This document shows, one piece after another, positions 17,321-25,947 of a stretch of 64,000 nt of DNA. The notes below the pieces were generated by a model, which was given only the letters and a program-made list of their open reading frames with translations, was not told where the DNA came from and ran no database searches. The position numbers and the translations under genes were made by a program. Origin of the DNA: Lentisphaera araneosa HTCC2155. Lineage in GTDB: Bacteria; Verrucomicrobiota; Lentisphaeria; Lentisphaerales; Lentisphaeraceae. The stretch covers positions 62,001-126,000 of the forward strand of contig NZ_ABCK01000010.1 in assembly GCF_000170755.1 (NCBI RefSeq), given 5' to 3'. Each line of letters opens with the position of its first letter. The stretch's first letter is position 1.

Positions 17321-20300
17321 TTATTTAACTTGGCTGAGTTTATCATTGATAAGCATCGCCTTATCTTTAACGAAGAACTGAACTTCCAGCCAAGGGTTAT
17401 TCCCTTCATTATTGTTGATAATTTTAATTTCATTATCACCATCGCTTGCCTGGCATGAATTATTTCTGATGGGAAGCTCTTTTAGTTTATTCCAGTTCAG
17501 GTCGTAAACACCTACGGAATCCCCCCCCATATACCAGAGGTAATGTCCTGATTTAACTTCACCAACTATGGTCATTTCACCTTCACCAATCTGAATGACA
17601 GGATCTTTCAACACTGACTCTTTCTCAGGTAAAAAACGCAGATCTTCTATTAGCACGGAGGTTTTTGATTTTACATTATTAAAGCCAATTCCAATACCAG
17701 TGATTTTATTTGACCTCCAGCGCTTGTAGGCATTTAGAAATGGCCAGCGCGCATCTACCCAGGAGACCTGAGGAGATGGGATTTCTATATATCTTTTTCC
17801 CTTAAAGTCCAAATGGACAATATAATCCCTGGAACCATCGCCTTTGGTGCGAACGACCAAAGTAGAGCCACTGCCATCACCGTGCACAACAAGTCCTAGG
17901 CCACCAGCTTGGTCAATATTACTATTTACTGGATACCAAGATAGCGTATCATTTTTACTGTTCACTTGATTGAGTTGTACATCAGAATTATTGGCACAAG
18001 TAATGCGAACTCCATTTGATTCTTGAGTAAAAGTTACGGACCCCTTGACTCGAATTTTCTTTTGTGGGTTTTTCTCATTGGGATTGGGCATAATGCGATA
18101 ATTAATTTTTGTATTCTTATCATTATCAACTTTTTTCTCTTCAATCACTACGCCAGAGGCACCCTGAAACTTATCCAGCATATCATTGAACTTCTTATCT
18201 TCAGCACTTTCAGTTTTTGATAGCGCATTCACCACATCAATATTTCTTTTAAAGTCAGACATGACGCGAATAATAAATTCAGGATTTTGCTGGTCATAAG
18301 GATTCTCCACTTTCATGCTTTGACCGGGGCGCAAGTACTGGTAAGGATACACTGTCCCATGTTCCTGGTGATAAGTCCAGCCACGATCATTTTTGCCTTT
18401 CATCATTCTGAAAGGAACCACGCTAAGCGCCTCCCCCTCACCCTCAAAGCGAAAGAGTTCATCAATCAATGAATAACGCGCTTCCCATGGATTCTTATAC
18501 CATGAATTGAAGATGCGTTCTCTAATGTGTGCAGGTAATTGGCTCCCGTATTTACTCCATTGCTTAAAAACCTTGGCATAAAAATCAATAAGTCCGTGCT
18601 GATTAATAATTTCTGTTGTCACGTCGTGAAAACCAGCTTGCGCTGATACAGCCAGCTGACGCCCCGCTGCTGCATTGGCTGGAATTGCCCAGACATAGGC
18701 ATAGGGACTACTCGCCGACCAATGACTTTGGTGTAAGCCCAACTTCATATCAACAGCGTATGGAATCCCTTTAGGTCTTGTAGCTCTCCATGGATCTTCA
18801 GCCATTTTTACTGAGTTAAACATCCCTTCAATAAAGCCCCAAGTGAGTCCTGGTCCCGAGGTGCTGCCATGCATTGGCGTTTTAATATGCTTATAGACTT
18901 CACCCATGAATTTGGTGTCGCCGTAATTATACATCATTTCGTGAACCTCAAGTGCATCAAAATTAACAATACCTGCATTTATATCGTTATGAAATTCACC
19001 AAAATTCTTTGCCATTTCTTTCATTAACTTAGAGTCAGGGTCTGGTGCAAAAGCAATGCCGTAAATTCTGTAAAGCCCTCGTGCTGGGCTGTCTACTTTG
19101 TGATTAGTGGCAACTGAATTACCAAAACCACGCTTGCAGCCTTTCAAAGTCCAGGTCTTGTCACCATTATCAACAAAGGATTTAAAAGTGATGAGCTCAT
19201 TGCCTATTTGAATACATTTACGATTAAAAATATTGTCCCAGCGATAATTAGTATCAAACTCTGTTCTCTGCTCATTCGTTTCAGTCACTATGATTTCAGT
19301 GGCCTGTGAACTAATATCTGTAGCAAGCTTACCTTTCCACCAAGTCGCCAATTGCGCATGGGGAGTTTCGCCAAGATACTCTGGGTGCTTCCCTCCTAAT
19401 GCATAACTTATACTTCTAAGAGTGAGCTGCATATCTTTATTTTTGAGCAATTGGCCAAAGGCCTCCATATCTTTACGACCATCTGGAAAGATATCATGAT
19501 TGACCTCAAGGTTATCTCGGTCATTAGCCCAGTAACGCCCTCCCCAGGAATTTAAATGCATGTAAAGTTTTGAGATACCAAATTTATTTGCCACTTGTGA
19601 AATCTCTTTCAAATCTTCTGGTTTGCGAGGACCTATGATCATTTCACTTGTATGCTTTTTACAAACTAATTCTATGTAATCAGCAATCCACTGCTTGGCA
19701 CGTTCCACAGTCCATTCACCATCGACATTTGGATGGGGCATATCTTCATTGGCCCATACTTTGTAAAGTACTTCATCTTCTTCGAGTCCTTCTTTTGAGG
19801 CCCACATAGAGATACTACCAAGCGGCAAGTCATCTGAGCGCTGCAACACACCAAAAAACTTAGGATCATCCTTGAAGCGACTACTTTTTTTAGTAACGCT
19901 ATCCAGTGGCATCCAACTGGTATGTGCCAGTTTTCTCATGGTTAAAACAGTTGCATTTTCATTCTCAAGATTTTTCATGGAAATGAGTTTAAGAATGAAG
20001 TAATCACCCTTGTCAATTGTCTTAAAAGTAAAACTTGGGAGTTCTCCCTTCGCAGGAGCCACAGTAATTTCACCTTGATTGTATGAAGCATGCTTCAGTT
20101 CTACCGTACGTCTTTTTCCATCCTTGAGTCCATAGACATTTTCAAGCAAGGTCACACTAAACAATGGACCTAGCTTATTGTATTGATTTAAGCTTTCACC
20201 ATGGGACAGGACTTTTCTAAGTTTGCCATTTGAATTTATGCTTATACTCAGTTGATCATTGCCTAAGTTAAAATTACTTAAAGACGAATTTAAATGTACG

Positions 20301-20353
20301 TCCGCAAAGAGAGTCAGACTTACAAAGACCGTGAGAAAAATTTTATACACCAT
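17321..20353 (-). CDS. Large secreted putative glycosidase-like protein, unrecognised family (paralogue 1)
   Basis: A 1010-residue exported protein with signal peptide MVYKIFLTVFVSLTLFA. I do not recognise the family. Visible parts: an N-terminal beta-sandwich (about 25-200), then NVDGEWTVERAKQWI (209-223), a barrel-like stretch with YMHLNSWGGRYW (264-275), GCKRGFG (405-411) and NFDALEVHE (464-472), and a C-terminal beta module ending DLNWNKLKELP...PWLEVQFFVKDK. The alternation of strands and helices at 225-620 suggests a TIM-type barrel as in GH27/36/97, with D466 and E469 as candidate catalytic residues. The genes at 52763 and 62634 are paralogues. It is followed by a DUF1080 lipoprotein, diverges from an ECF sigma gene and has the shared promoter motif. 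The function is inferred only as polysaccharide cleavage. Confidence 0.75.
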   Translation of the reverse strand: MVYKIFLTVFVSLTLFADVHLNSSLSNFNLGNDQLSISINSNGKLRKVLSHGESLNQYNKLGPLFSVTLLENVYGLKDGKRRTVELKHASYNQGEITVAPAKGELPSFTFKTIDKGDYFILKLISMKNLENENATVLTMRKLAHTSWMPLDSVTKKSSRFKDDPKFFGVLQRSDDLPLGSISMWASKEGLEEDEVLYKVWANEDMPHPNVDGEWTVERAKQWIADYIELVCKKHTSEMIIGPRKPEDLKEISQVANKFGISKLYMHLNSWGGRYWANDRDNLEVNHDIFPDGRKDMEAFGQLLKNKDMQLTLRSISYALGGKHPEYLGETPHAQLATWWKGKLATDISSQATEIIVTETNEQRTEFDTNYRWDNIFNRKCIQIGNELITFKSFVDNGDKTWTLKGCKRGFGNSVATNHKVDSPARGLYRIYGIAFAPDPDSKLMKEMAKNFGEFHNDINAGIVNFDALEVHEMMYNYGDTKFMGEVYKHIKTPMHGSTSGPGLTWGFIEGMFNSVKMAEDPWRATRPKGIPYAVDMKLGLHQSHWSASSPYAYVWAIPANAAAGRQLAVSAQAGFHDVTTEIINQHGLIDFYAKVFKQWSKYGSQLPAHIRERIFNSWYKNPWEARYSLIDELFRFEGEGEALSVVPFRMMKGKNDRGWTYHQEHGTVYPYQYLRPGQSMKVENPYDQQNPEFIIRVMSDFKRNIDVVNALSKTESAEDKKFNDMLDKFQGASGVVIEEKKVDNDKNTKINYRIMPNPNEKNPQKKIRVKGSVTFTQESNGVRITCANNSDVQLNQVNSKNDTLSWYPVNSNIDQAGGLGLVVHGDGSGSTLVVRTKGDGSRDYIVHLDFKGKRYIEIPSPQVSWVDARWPFLNAYKRWRSNKITGIGIGFNNVKSKTSVLIEDLRFLPEKESVLKDPVIQIGEGEMTIVGEVKSGHYLWYMGGDSVGVYDLNWNKLKELPIRNNSCQASDGDNEIKIINNNEGNNPWLEVQFFVKDKAMLINDKLSQVK

Positions 20354-20387
20354 TTTTTACCTTTATTTCATTAAATTATTTGCTAAA

Positions 20388-20415
20388 ATAAGAGGAAAGT
20401 GTTTAATAGCGTAAC
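20388..20415 (-). promoter_or_regulatory. ECF-like promoter motif, 1010-residue gene
   Basis: Minus strand: GTTACGC, 15 nt, TCTTAT, about 35 nt upstream of the start codon, in the divergent region shared with the ECF sigma gene. Confidence 0.75.
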
Positions 20416-20529
20416 AGATGAACAAGCCATAATTCAATCTTTTCATTAATTACATAATAAAAAAGCCTCTTTTATGACATAAAGCCTAGGCAAATTTGTA
20501 TTAAAAAAATAAGAGACGTCTATTACAAT

Positions 20530-21135
20530 ATGAAAGATCAGTATAAAACACGCTTCACCCTCATTCAGCGAATTCAAACTGAGTCTCGCGATGATAAAAC
20601 ATGGGAAGACTTTGTAGCGTCCTACGAAAATTATATTTATGTGATTATCAGAAGCTTTAAACTGAGTCCAGCACTATGCCAAGACCTACTTCAAAATGTC
20701 TTACTGCAATTATGGAAAGACCTACCCAAGTTTGAATACCGTCCCAATAAATGCCGCTTTCGTACTTGGTTGAGCGTAGTTACTAAAAATGTAGTAAGAA
20801 CTTATCTCAAATCAAAAGCTGGACGCAACGAAAAGCAAAATATTGAATACTCCAGTGCATTGCATTCAGTCGATAATATTAGTGATGCAGAAATAGAGCA
20901 AATTGCCGATAAAGAGTGGAAAATCTTCATTTTAGAGAAAGCCCTAGATAATTTAAAATCATCGATCTCAGAAAAAATCATGATCGCATTGCAGGATTCA
21001 TTTGATAATATCCCTACAAGAACCACTGCAGAAAAACTTTCTACCACAGAAGCTTCTGTAAGAGTTTATCGTCAACGTGGAACTAATGCACTAAAGAAAG
21101 AAGTGCTAAGGCTCAATACTGAACTGGATATGTAA
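20530..21135 (+). CDS. ECF-type RNA polymerase sigma factor
   Basis: A 201-residue sigma-70 family factor with regions 2 and 4 only. Region 2 (about 25-95) contains WEDFVASYENYIYVIIRSF, the core-binding QDLLQNVLLQLWKDLPKFEYRP, and FRTWLSVVTKNVVRTYLK. Region 4 (about 135-195) has the helix-turn-helix RTTAEKLSTTEASVRVYRQRG. It resembles the Rhodopirellula/Verrucomicrobium-type ECF family. No anti-sigma gene is adjacent. It diverges from the 1010-residue gene, whose promoter has the GTTACGC/TCTTAT motif, and it sits in the middle of the set of genes carrying that motif. Its own upstream region lacks the motif, so it does not appear autoregulated. It is a candidate driver of the regulon; the genome probably holds other ECF factors. 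Confidence 0.9.
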   Translation: MKDQYKTRFTLIQRIQTESRDDKTWEDFVASYENYIYVIIRSFKLSPALCQDLLQNVLLQLWKDLPKFEYRPNKCRFRTWLSVVTKNVVRTYLKSKAGRNEKQNIEYSSALHSVDNISDAEIEQIADKEWKIFILEKALDNLKSSISEKIMIALQDSFDNIPTRTTAEKLSTTEASVRVYRQRGTNALKKEVLRLNTELDM

Positions 21136-21656
21136 TCGCTCCGCTGATCAAACCTCACTGCAAGCAAAAGTCTAAAACCTAATTTGGGCGAGCCAAATAT
21201 TTTATTGTGGCTTATTTCATCTAACTCATGCTTACTGCATTCAGAAGATCATTCTGTGCTCAGCCCTCCTAGGATTTCAAGGCTCTGTGAAAAACACAAT
21301 AAAGGTGCAGCGCACCGATATACAATAGCGTGCGGTAAAGCCGCACGTACGAGATAATAAAATGAATGGAGGGCTCGCGGATGTGAGTCCGGCATAGAGT
21401 GTCGGACCCAAGCTTGGGCCCTAGATTAATTCCGAACCCATTTTCATGCCCCTGACGGAGCATGCTACATTCTAGCGGACTCACAGTTGAGCCCTGAAAA
21501 TTTAGATATTCTGAGTCATGCAGTTTTCATGTATGCTAAAAATTGTAGGCTCTAATTCGTTTATTATTTATTTTTCATACAGCCACTTACCTTATCGGAC
21601 TTGTTTAAAGTATACTTTCTGCATTAACTACTAGTACATTTCTATATGATTACCGA
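21136..21656. repeat. Non-coding region with a string of short perfect hairpins
   Basis: No convincing gene. Between about 21270 and 21490 several small hairpins follow one another: GGTGCAGCGCACC (about 21304), GTGCGG-TAAAG-CCGCAC (about 21331), and GGACCCAAGCTTGGGCCC (about 21404). The local base composition is richer in GC than the surroundings. The arrangement resembles the repeated hairpin arrays at 58425-59240 and 57155-57345, but the sequences differ. It could be processed RNA or a decayed palindromic element. Confidence 0.5.
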
Positions 21657-21895
21657 ATAACTAGGGCTTACTGAACGGGATGTTTTTATCTGATTATCAA
21701 AGCATTAAGAAAGTAATTTTGATTTTTTCTGCAAGAGAAGCAATAAGCTTTATGGAATTGCAGTTCATAACCGATCCCTATAAACCGTTTTTTGAAAGAA
21801 TAATTGCGCCTACGGATCGTAGTATTTTTATACAACTTCGCCTTGTCACAAATCATTCTTCCTTAAAAACGCAATTATTCAGCAAGCCCTAACTC
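21657..21895. mobile_element. Possible MITE or insertion-sequence remnant with terminal inverted repeats
   Basis: The left end reads TAGGGCTTACTGAA. The right end, read on the other strand, is TAGGGCTTGCTGAATAATTGCG. These are near-identical ends about 240 bases apart, similar in style to the GGCTTTGTTGAATAA ends of IS5/IS903 elements. A second GAATAATTGCG occurs inside at 21798-21808, pairing with 21870-21880. The 70-codon frame within it (21680-21892) resembles no transposase I know. No target-site duplication is evident. Confidence 0.45.
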
Positions 21896-21928
21896 AATAG
21901 CTATTCTGAGTACTTGCTCACCCCAACT

Positions 21929-24900
21929 CTATTTGGGTATAGAATTGAGTGTGTAATAGGCTTTCGATAGAAAGGCACCTACGGTTTTGCCAAAGCTAGT
22001 CTGCGTAAGATCTAGGTAATAGACTCTTGAGGTATGGCCCGCAACTTTTTCATCCTCAATCTTAAAGCTTTTAAATTCCACCGAGCAAGTCTTTTTGTCC
22101 GCACTCCACTTAATTGATGATATCTCTTCAGAACGACCACCTTTCTCTGGAGATCCATAATGGCGGGAATCTTCGTAATACCAAGAGCTCACTTTAATAG
22201 GACCAAAATTTTGACTGTCTTGAGCTTTGATAAAATGAATATCGAAGCCCTTGGCATTTACCTTAATAGTGTAAATCGCATTGGGCTCTTGACCGTTAAA
22301 GGTGATCTTCTGTAGACTACTTTCTGCCCCACCTCTTGCTCTCCAACCTCGGCCAGTTTGACCTACCCATAGGCTCTTATCTTTGGGGTCGAAAGTCAAA
22401 CGCATGACCCCTGATGCCAATTTGTTTGCAAAGGGCAGTACAACACCTTGATCAATCCCATTGATGGTTTCAGTGTCAATACGATAGATGCAGGATTGAG
22501 TTTGATCACCAAGAAACATTTGGTCTTTGAATGGGCCAAAAGCGCCTTTTGTGAGATCCCAGGTTGGATTACCAGGGGCATTCATGACCTTATTATGAGG
22601 GAGTAAGATCATGGCGAGTTCACGCTTGTCTTTGACGGCATCCCATTGCACCTCTGGACTTTTAAAAGTATGTCCTGGGAGATCGACGAGACCCGTAGGA
22701 TTTCCGTAGAACTTCCCTTTTTCGACTTTGAAAACTTTTGAAGTACCGACGTATTCTCCTTGGTTCTCGGTATAAATGATTTCTTTATCTGGTGAGAGCG
22801 ATAAACCTGCTGGACTTCTGAAGCCATTGGCAAAAGTCGAAAAGTTACCATCTTTATCGACGTAACACATCCAGCCCTTTAAGCCTCCTCCAGTCCCCAT
22901 AAAATTACCACCGGCTTTGTAATTAGAGGGTAAGTTGTGAGTAAGGTTTAAGTTGTAGAGGTAGCCACCTTTGTAGGAAATCGGGCCGTGTAGGTATTCG
23001 TGGTAATTACCACTGAAACGGAATTGATCAGAAATGTTTTCGCGCTTGTCGGCCCAATTATCGCCGTCGCTGTCTATGAGGCGAGTTAAACCTGGCTTTT
23101 CGCCAATAACTATAGAATTTTCTGATTCGATGACCAAGCCGAGTGAATCGTAGTGACCTTCCGAGAAAAGAAACCACTTGTCATTAACAACTTTCCATAC
23201 ACCCGCAGTTCGGGTTGTGACAAAAGCAATGTCCTTATTTAAAAACTCAATCCCCAGCGGCTCAAAGAGTTGTTTACGACCGTGAATATCTTTGGGGACT
23301 TCTGCATTGTAAAGTGTATAGGCTTGGTCCATACCGGCTTTTTTCTGCTCAGCATCATTGGCTTTGGACCACTGAACTTTTTGACCAAGGAGATTTTCTC
23401 TTGGAGCAGAATTCACTCCTGCAGTATGAACTTTTTTGAGCTTAGACTTGCGCTTAGCAGTGAAATTAATATTTTCATGAGAGCCTGCAGGAATTGTCCA
23501 TTTACCATCCAAAACAGTGCCCACGCTAGCCGTGAAATCGGTAAAGTTACTTGTGGGAACACTAAGGCTTAGGTCACGTTTAAGTTGGGCATTAAAAATA
23601 GCTTTTATTGAGTTGTTTTTTAAGACCTCAAAAGTGAGCTCCAGTTGATTCCCCTCTACCTCATAATTAAATTTTGGGAGCTTGCCTTTTGAGGTTTCCA
23701 CAGATAGCAACTTGCTATCCATTTTGCGGACCTCTTCTAAATAATCACCTTCAAACTTTAAGTTATTTGAGACGTAATGGGAATCGGCTCTCGCCGATTC
23801 AGTAAAGGAACGATCAAGCAATCGACCCGATTTCAAATAGGGAGTAAAGAAGTCACTCGTCCCTTGCGTCCACAATATGGCTTTATCGCCGATTGAATTG
23901 CTCTTGCCACGACCGTTCATCATGCCATTAATACTCACAAAAGGACCATTCCAAATCATCGATATCCCCATGCTGCGCGGATCAAAGCTGTAGTTGAGGT
24001 TTCCAGGTAAACCAACAAAATAGGATCTTGCCGATGTCCCAGGAATGTCTGCCCGCTGCATACGAGGGCGATCCTGCACAATGACTGATCCACGATCTTT
24101 CCAGATATTGTATTCATCCTTGGGTTTATTAAGCCAGCTAACTTTAGGGCCCGCATTTTTTTCTTCATTGAGAGTGATGAGGTAATGATATAAGGCTTCG
24201 ATTTCACTATCTTTTAGCGTTTCAGGTGTGAAGGCCGGCATGATAGGCAGAAAGGCTTTGTTATTATCTTTTTTATTGAGAGAGAGGTGCGCGGTAGGTT
24301 CACGTAGAGATTGATAGAGGTAGGCTTTGTCCGCAGGAAGATTGACAATGTGATCCTCGGCACTTTCTTTAACTGTTATGCTAATAGGTTTCTTTTGAAA
24401 GATTCCATAAATGGCAGGTCCAGTTTTAACGATCTGGTCATTTGTCGTAGTGTTGTGACACTCTATACAGCCTTTGTTTTGAAAAACATCTTTACCCATG
24501 GCTACCATGTCTATCATGGGATCTCCATTTTGTGCTAAAGGGCGTTGTTCATCTGGAGATAATTTCTTTGTTTTTATATGACTTAAATCGATTTCCTTAA
24601 CGGTCATCTTCCGGATGACAATGGGGCCGTGATCACCTTGGATCATGATGGGTCCTTTTGGAGCTTCGTCATTGTATTGAGAAGAGCGAGTCGGTCCAAC
24701 AGCATAAAGGTTCTCTTGAGCCAGCTGACCATTGATTTTGACTTCTTTGAAGAATGCCTGAGAAACTCTTCGACCTGTTTCATCAAAACGAGGCGCCCGA
24801 AAAATAACATCCATAGTTTGCCATTCACCCGGCTTCTTTGCGGCGTTGACTTTAGCTGGAACACCAGCACCACGCTGTGGAGGCCAGCGCTGATAGAGAC

Positions 24901-25705
24901 CACCCAAAACGTCAAAACCCCACTTATCTTTTCCATAGGAATCGAGGATCTGTATTTCATAACGCCCCATAAAGTAGACACCAGCATTTGAGCCTTTAGC
25001 CAACATGAATTCGAGATGGAACTCTATATCTTGATAATGTTTTTTCGTAGAGATGTTATTAGTCTTGCCTGTGCGCCCGTTGATCAGCATTCCTTCGCCT
25101 TCTTCAGTAACAATGAGTTTGTGACCTACTGCTTTAGCATCGGCAATATCTTCCCATCCACCAGGCTTGAAAAAGGCATCACGAAGTGTCGGACTTGCAT
25201 TGGTAGCTACTCTAGGTCTTGGCTTGATACTTTTCTTTGCTGACTTACCCAAACTTAGGTAATCAATATTCAAACATTGAGTTGTAGATTCTTTCATTTT
25301 AAAAGATATGGCATTAGTACCCTGTTTCAGGGAAACTGGAATACTGACCTCGCTCCATATTTTCCAACTCCCCGTACTTGGCATGGAAAATTCTTGCTCT
25401 TCCTTATTGACACCTAGAATTATGACGGCATTTCCAAAACCAGCTGCGTAGCGAACGGTAATGTATTGTGGACCAGTTTTTTTGGCTTGAACTGTGAAAG
25501 TCAGTAATCCGTCAGCATTGTTATAGAAGCCTTCTACAAAGCCCTCTCCAGAAAAACCCAGATGGTTATTCTTAATAGTTAGTTGGTCTCTTTTTGCATC
25601 CTCTGCTTCATAAATTTTATGAAAGGGTTTAGTATCTCCCATAGCACAAAGGGACATTAATAAAATATTGAAATTAAAAAAAGATTTAAGTGTTAAGGAT
25701 TGCAT
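21929..25705 (-). CDS. CBM6-DUF1080-cytochrome c-DUF6797-propeller fusion protein
   Basis: A 1258-residue exported protein (signal about 1-22) combining: a CBM6-like domain beginning YEAEDAKRD (about 30-155); a DUF1080 domain (about 175-372, LEFMLAKGSNAGVYFMGRYE); a class I cytochrome c with CIECH (C413, C416, H417) and PIMP as axial Met; a DUF6797-like region (about 545-760, FVSINGMMNGRGKSNSIGDK); and a dehydrogenase-type beta-propeller (about 800-1160, GFRSPAGLSLSPDKEIIYTENQGEY). This puts on one chain functions that are separate genes at 11441-14457. It is probably periplasmic or at the outer surface, binding carbohydrate, hydrolysing 3-keto-sugars and passing electrons to haem; the activities are inferred from family descriptions. 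It has an ECF-like promoter 88 nt upstream. Confidence 0.87.
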   Translation of the reverse strand: MQSLTLKSFFNFNILLMSLCAMGDTKPFHKIYEAEDAKRDQLTIKNNHLGFSGEGFVEGFYNNADGLLTFTVQAKKTGPQYITVRYAAGFGNAVIILGVNKEEQEFSMPSTGSWKIWSEVSIPVSLKQGTNAISFKMKESTTQCLNIDYLSLGKSAKKSIKPRPRVATNASPTLRDAFFKPGGWEDIADAKAVGHKLIVTEEGEGMLINGRTGKTNNISTKKHYQDIEFHLEFMLAKGSNAGVYFMGRYEIQILDSYGKDKWGFDVLGGLYQRWPPQRGAGVPAKVNAAKKPGEWQTMDVIFRAPRFDETGRRVSQAFFKEVKINGQLAQENLYAVGPTRSSQYNDEAPKGPIMIQGDHGPIVIRKMTVKEIDLSHIKTKKLSPDEQRPLAQNGDPMIDMVAMGKDVFQNKGCIECHNTTTNDQIVKTGPAIYGIFQKKPISITVKESAEDHIVNLPADKAYLYQSLREPTAHLSLNKKDNNKAFLPIMPAFTPETLKDSEIEALYHYLITLNEEKNAGPKVSWLNKPKDEYNIWKDRGSVIVQDRPRMQRADIPGTSARSYFVGLPGNLNYSFDPRSMGISMIWNGPFVSINGMMNGRGKSNSIGDKAILWTQGTSDFFTPYLKSGRLLDRSFTESARADSHYVSNNLKFEGDYLEEVRKMDSKLLSVETSKGKLPKFNYEVEGNQLELTFEVLKNNSIKAIFNAQLKRDLSLSVPTSNFTDFTASVGTVLDGKWTIPAGSHENINFTAKRKSKLKKVHTAGVNSAPRENLLGQKVQWSKANDAEQKKAGMDQAYTLYNAEVPKDIHGRKQLFEPLGIEFLNKDIAFVTTRTAGVWKVVNDKWFLFSEGHYDSLGLVIESENSIVIGEKPGLTRLIDSDGDNWADKRENISDQFRFSGNYHEYLHGPISYKGGYLYNLNLTHNLPSNYKAGGNFMGTGGGLKGWMCYVDKDGNFSTFANGFRSPAGLSLSPDKEIIYTENQGEYVGTSKVFKVEKGKFYGNPTGLVDLPGHTFKSPEVQWDAVKDKRELAMILLPHNKVMNAPGNPTWDLTKGAFGPFKDQMFLGDQTQSCIYRIDTETINGIDQGVVLPFANKLASGVMRLTFDPKDKSLWVGQTGRGWRARGGAESSLQKITFNGQEPNAIYTIKVNAKGFDIHFIKAQDSQNFGPIKVSSWYYEDSRHYGSPEKGGRSEEISSIKWSADKKTCSVEFKSFKIEDEKVAGHTSRVYYLDLTQTSFGKTVGAFLSKAYYTLNSIPK

Positions 25706-25792
25706 AGACTCCCTTTGATTCGATAAAAATTTAATTGTGTAAAACTGTTTTTAGAAAAAAATTATAATTACTAAATACTGTCATTTAGTAGT

Positions 25793-25821
25793 ACAAGAGG
25801 CTAATCCACTGCTGGCGTAAC
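25793..25821 (-). promoter_or_regulatory. ECF-like promoter motif, 1258-residue fusion gene
   Basis: Minus strand: GTTACGC, 16 nt, TCTTGT (one departure from TCTTAT). The leader of about 88 nt is the longest among the directly adjacent genes. Confidence 0.65.
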
Positions 25822-25947
25822 AAAAAACATCCATAAAGTGAGAATTATGACCTTATTAGTGAACACCAGATTCTTCTCACTAGAAAATCTTCACCCTAAA
25901 AAAACGAAAACACCTTACTATAAACTAGGCAATCATGTTAAACTTTA

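Noticed and set aside
20416-20529. ECF-like promoter in front of the sigma gene itself (a TCTTTTAT is present)
   Set aside because: No GTTACGC lies at the proper distance on the plus strand, so autoregulation is not supported.
21680-21892. 70-residue ORF as a gene
   Set aside because: It lies wholly inside the inverted-repeat element, has no ribosome site and shows no recognisable motif.
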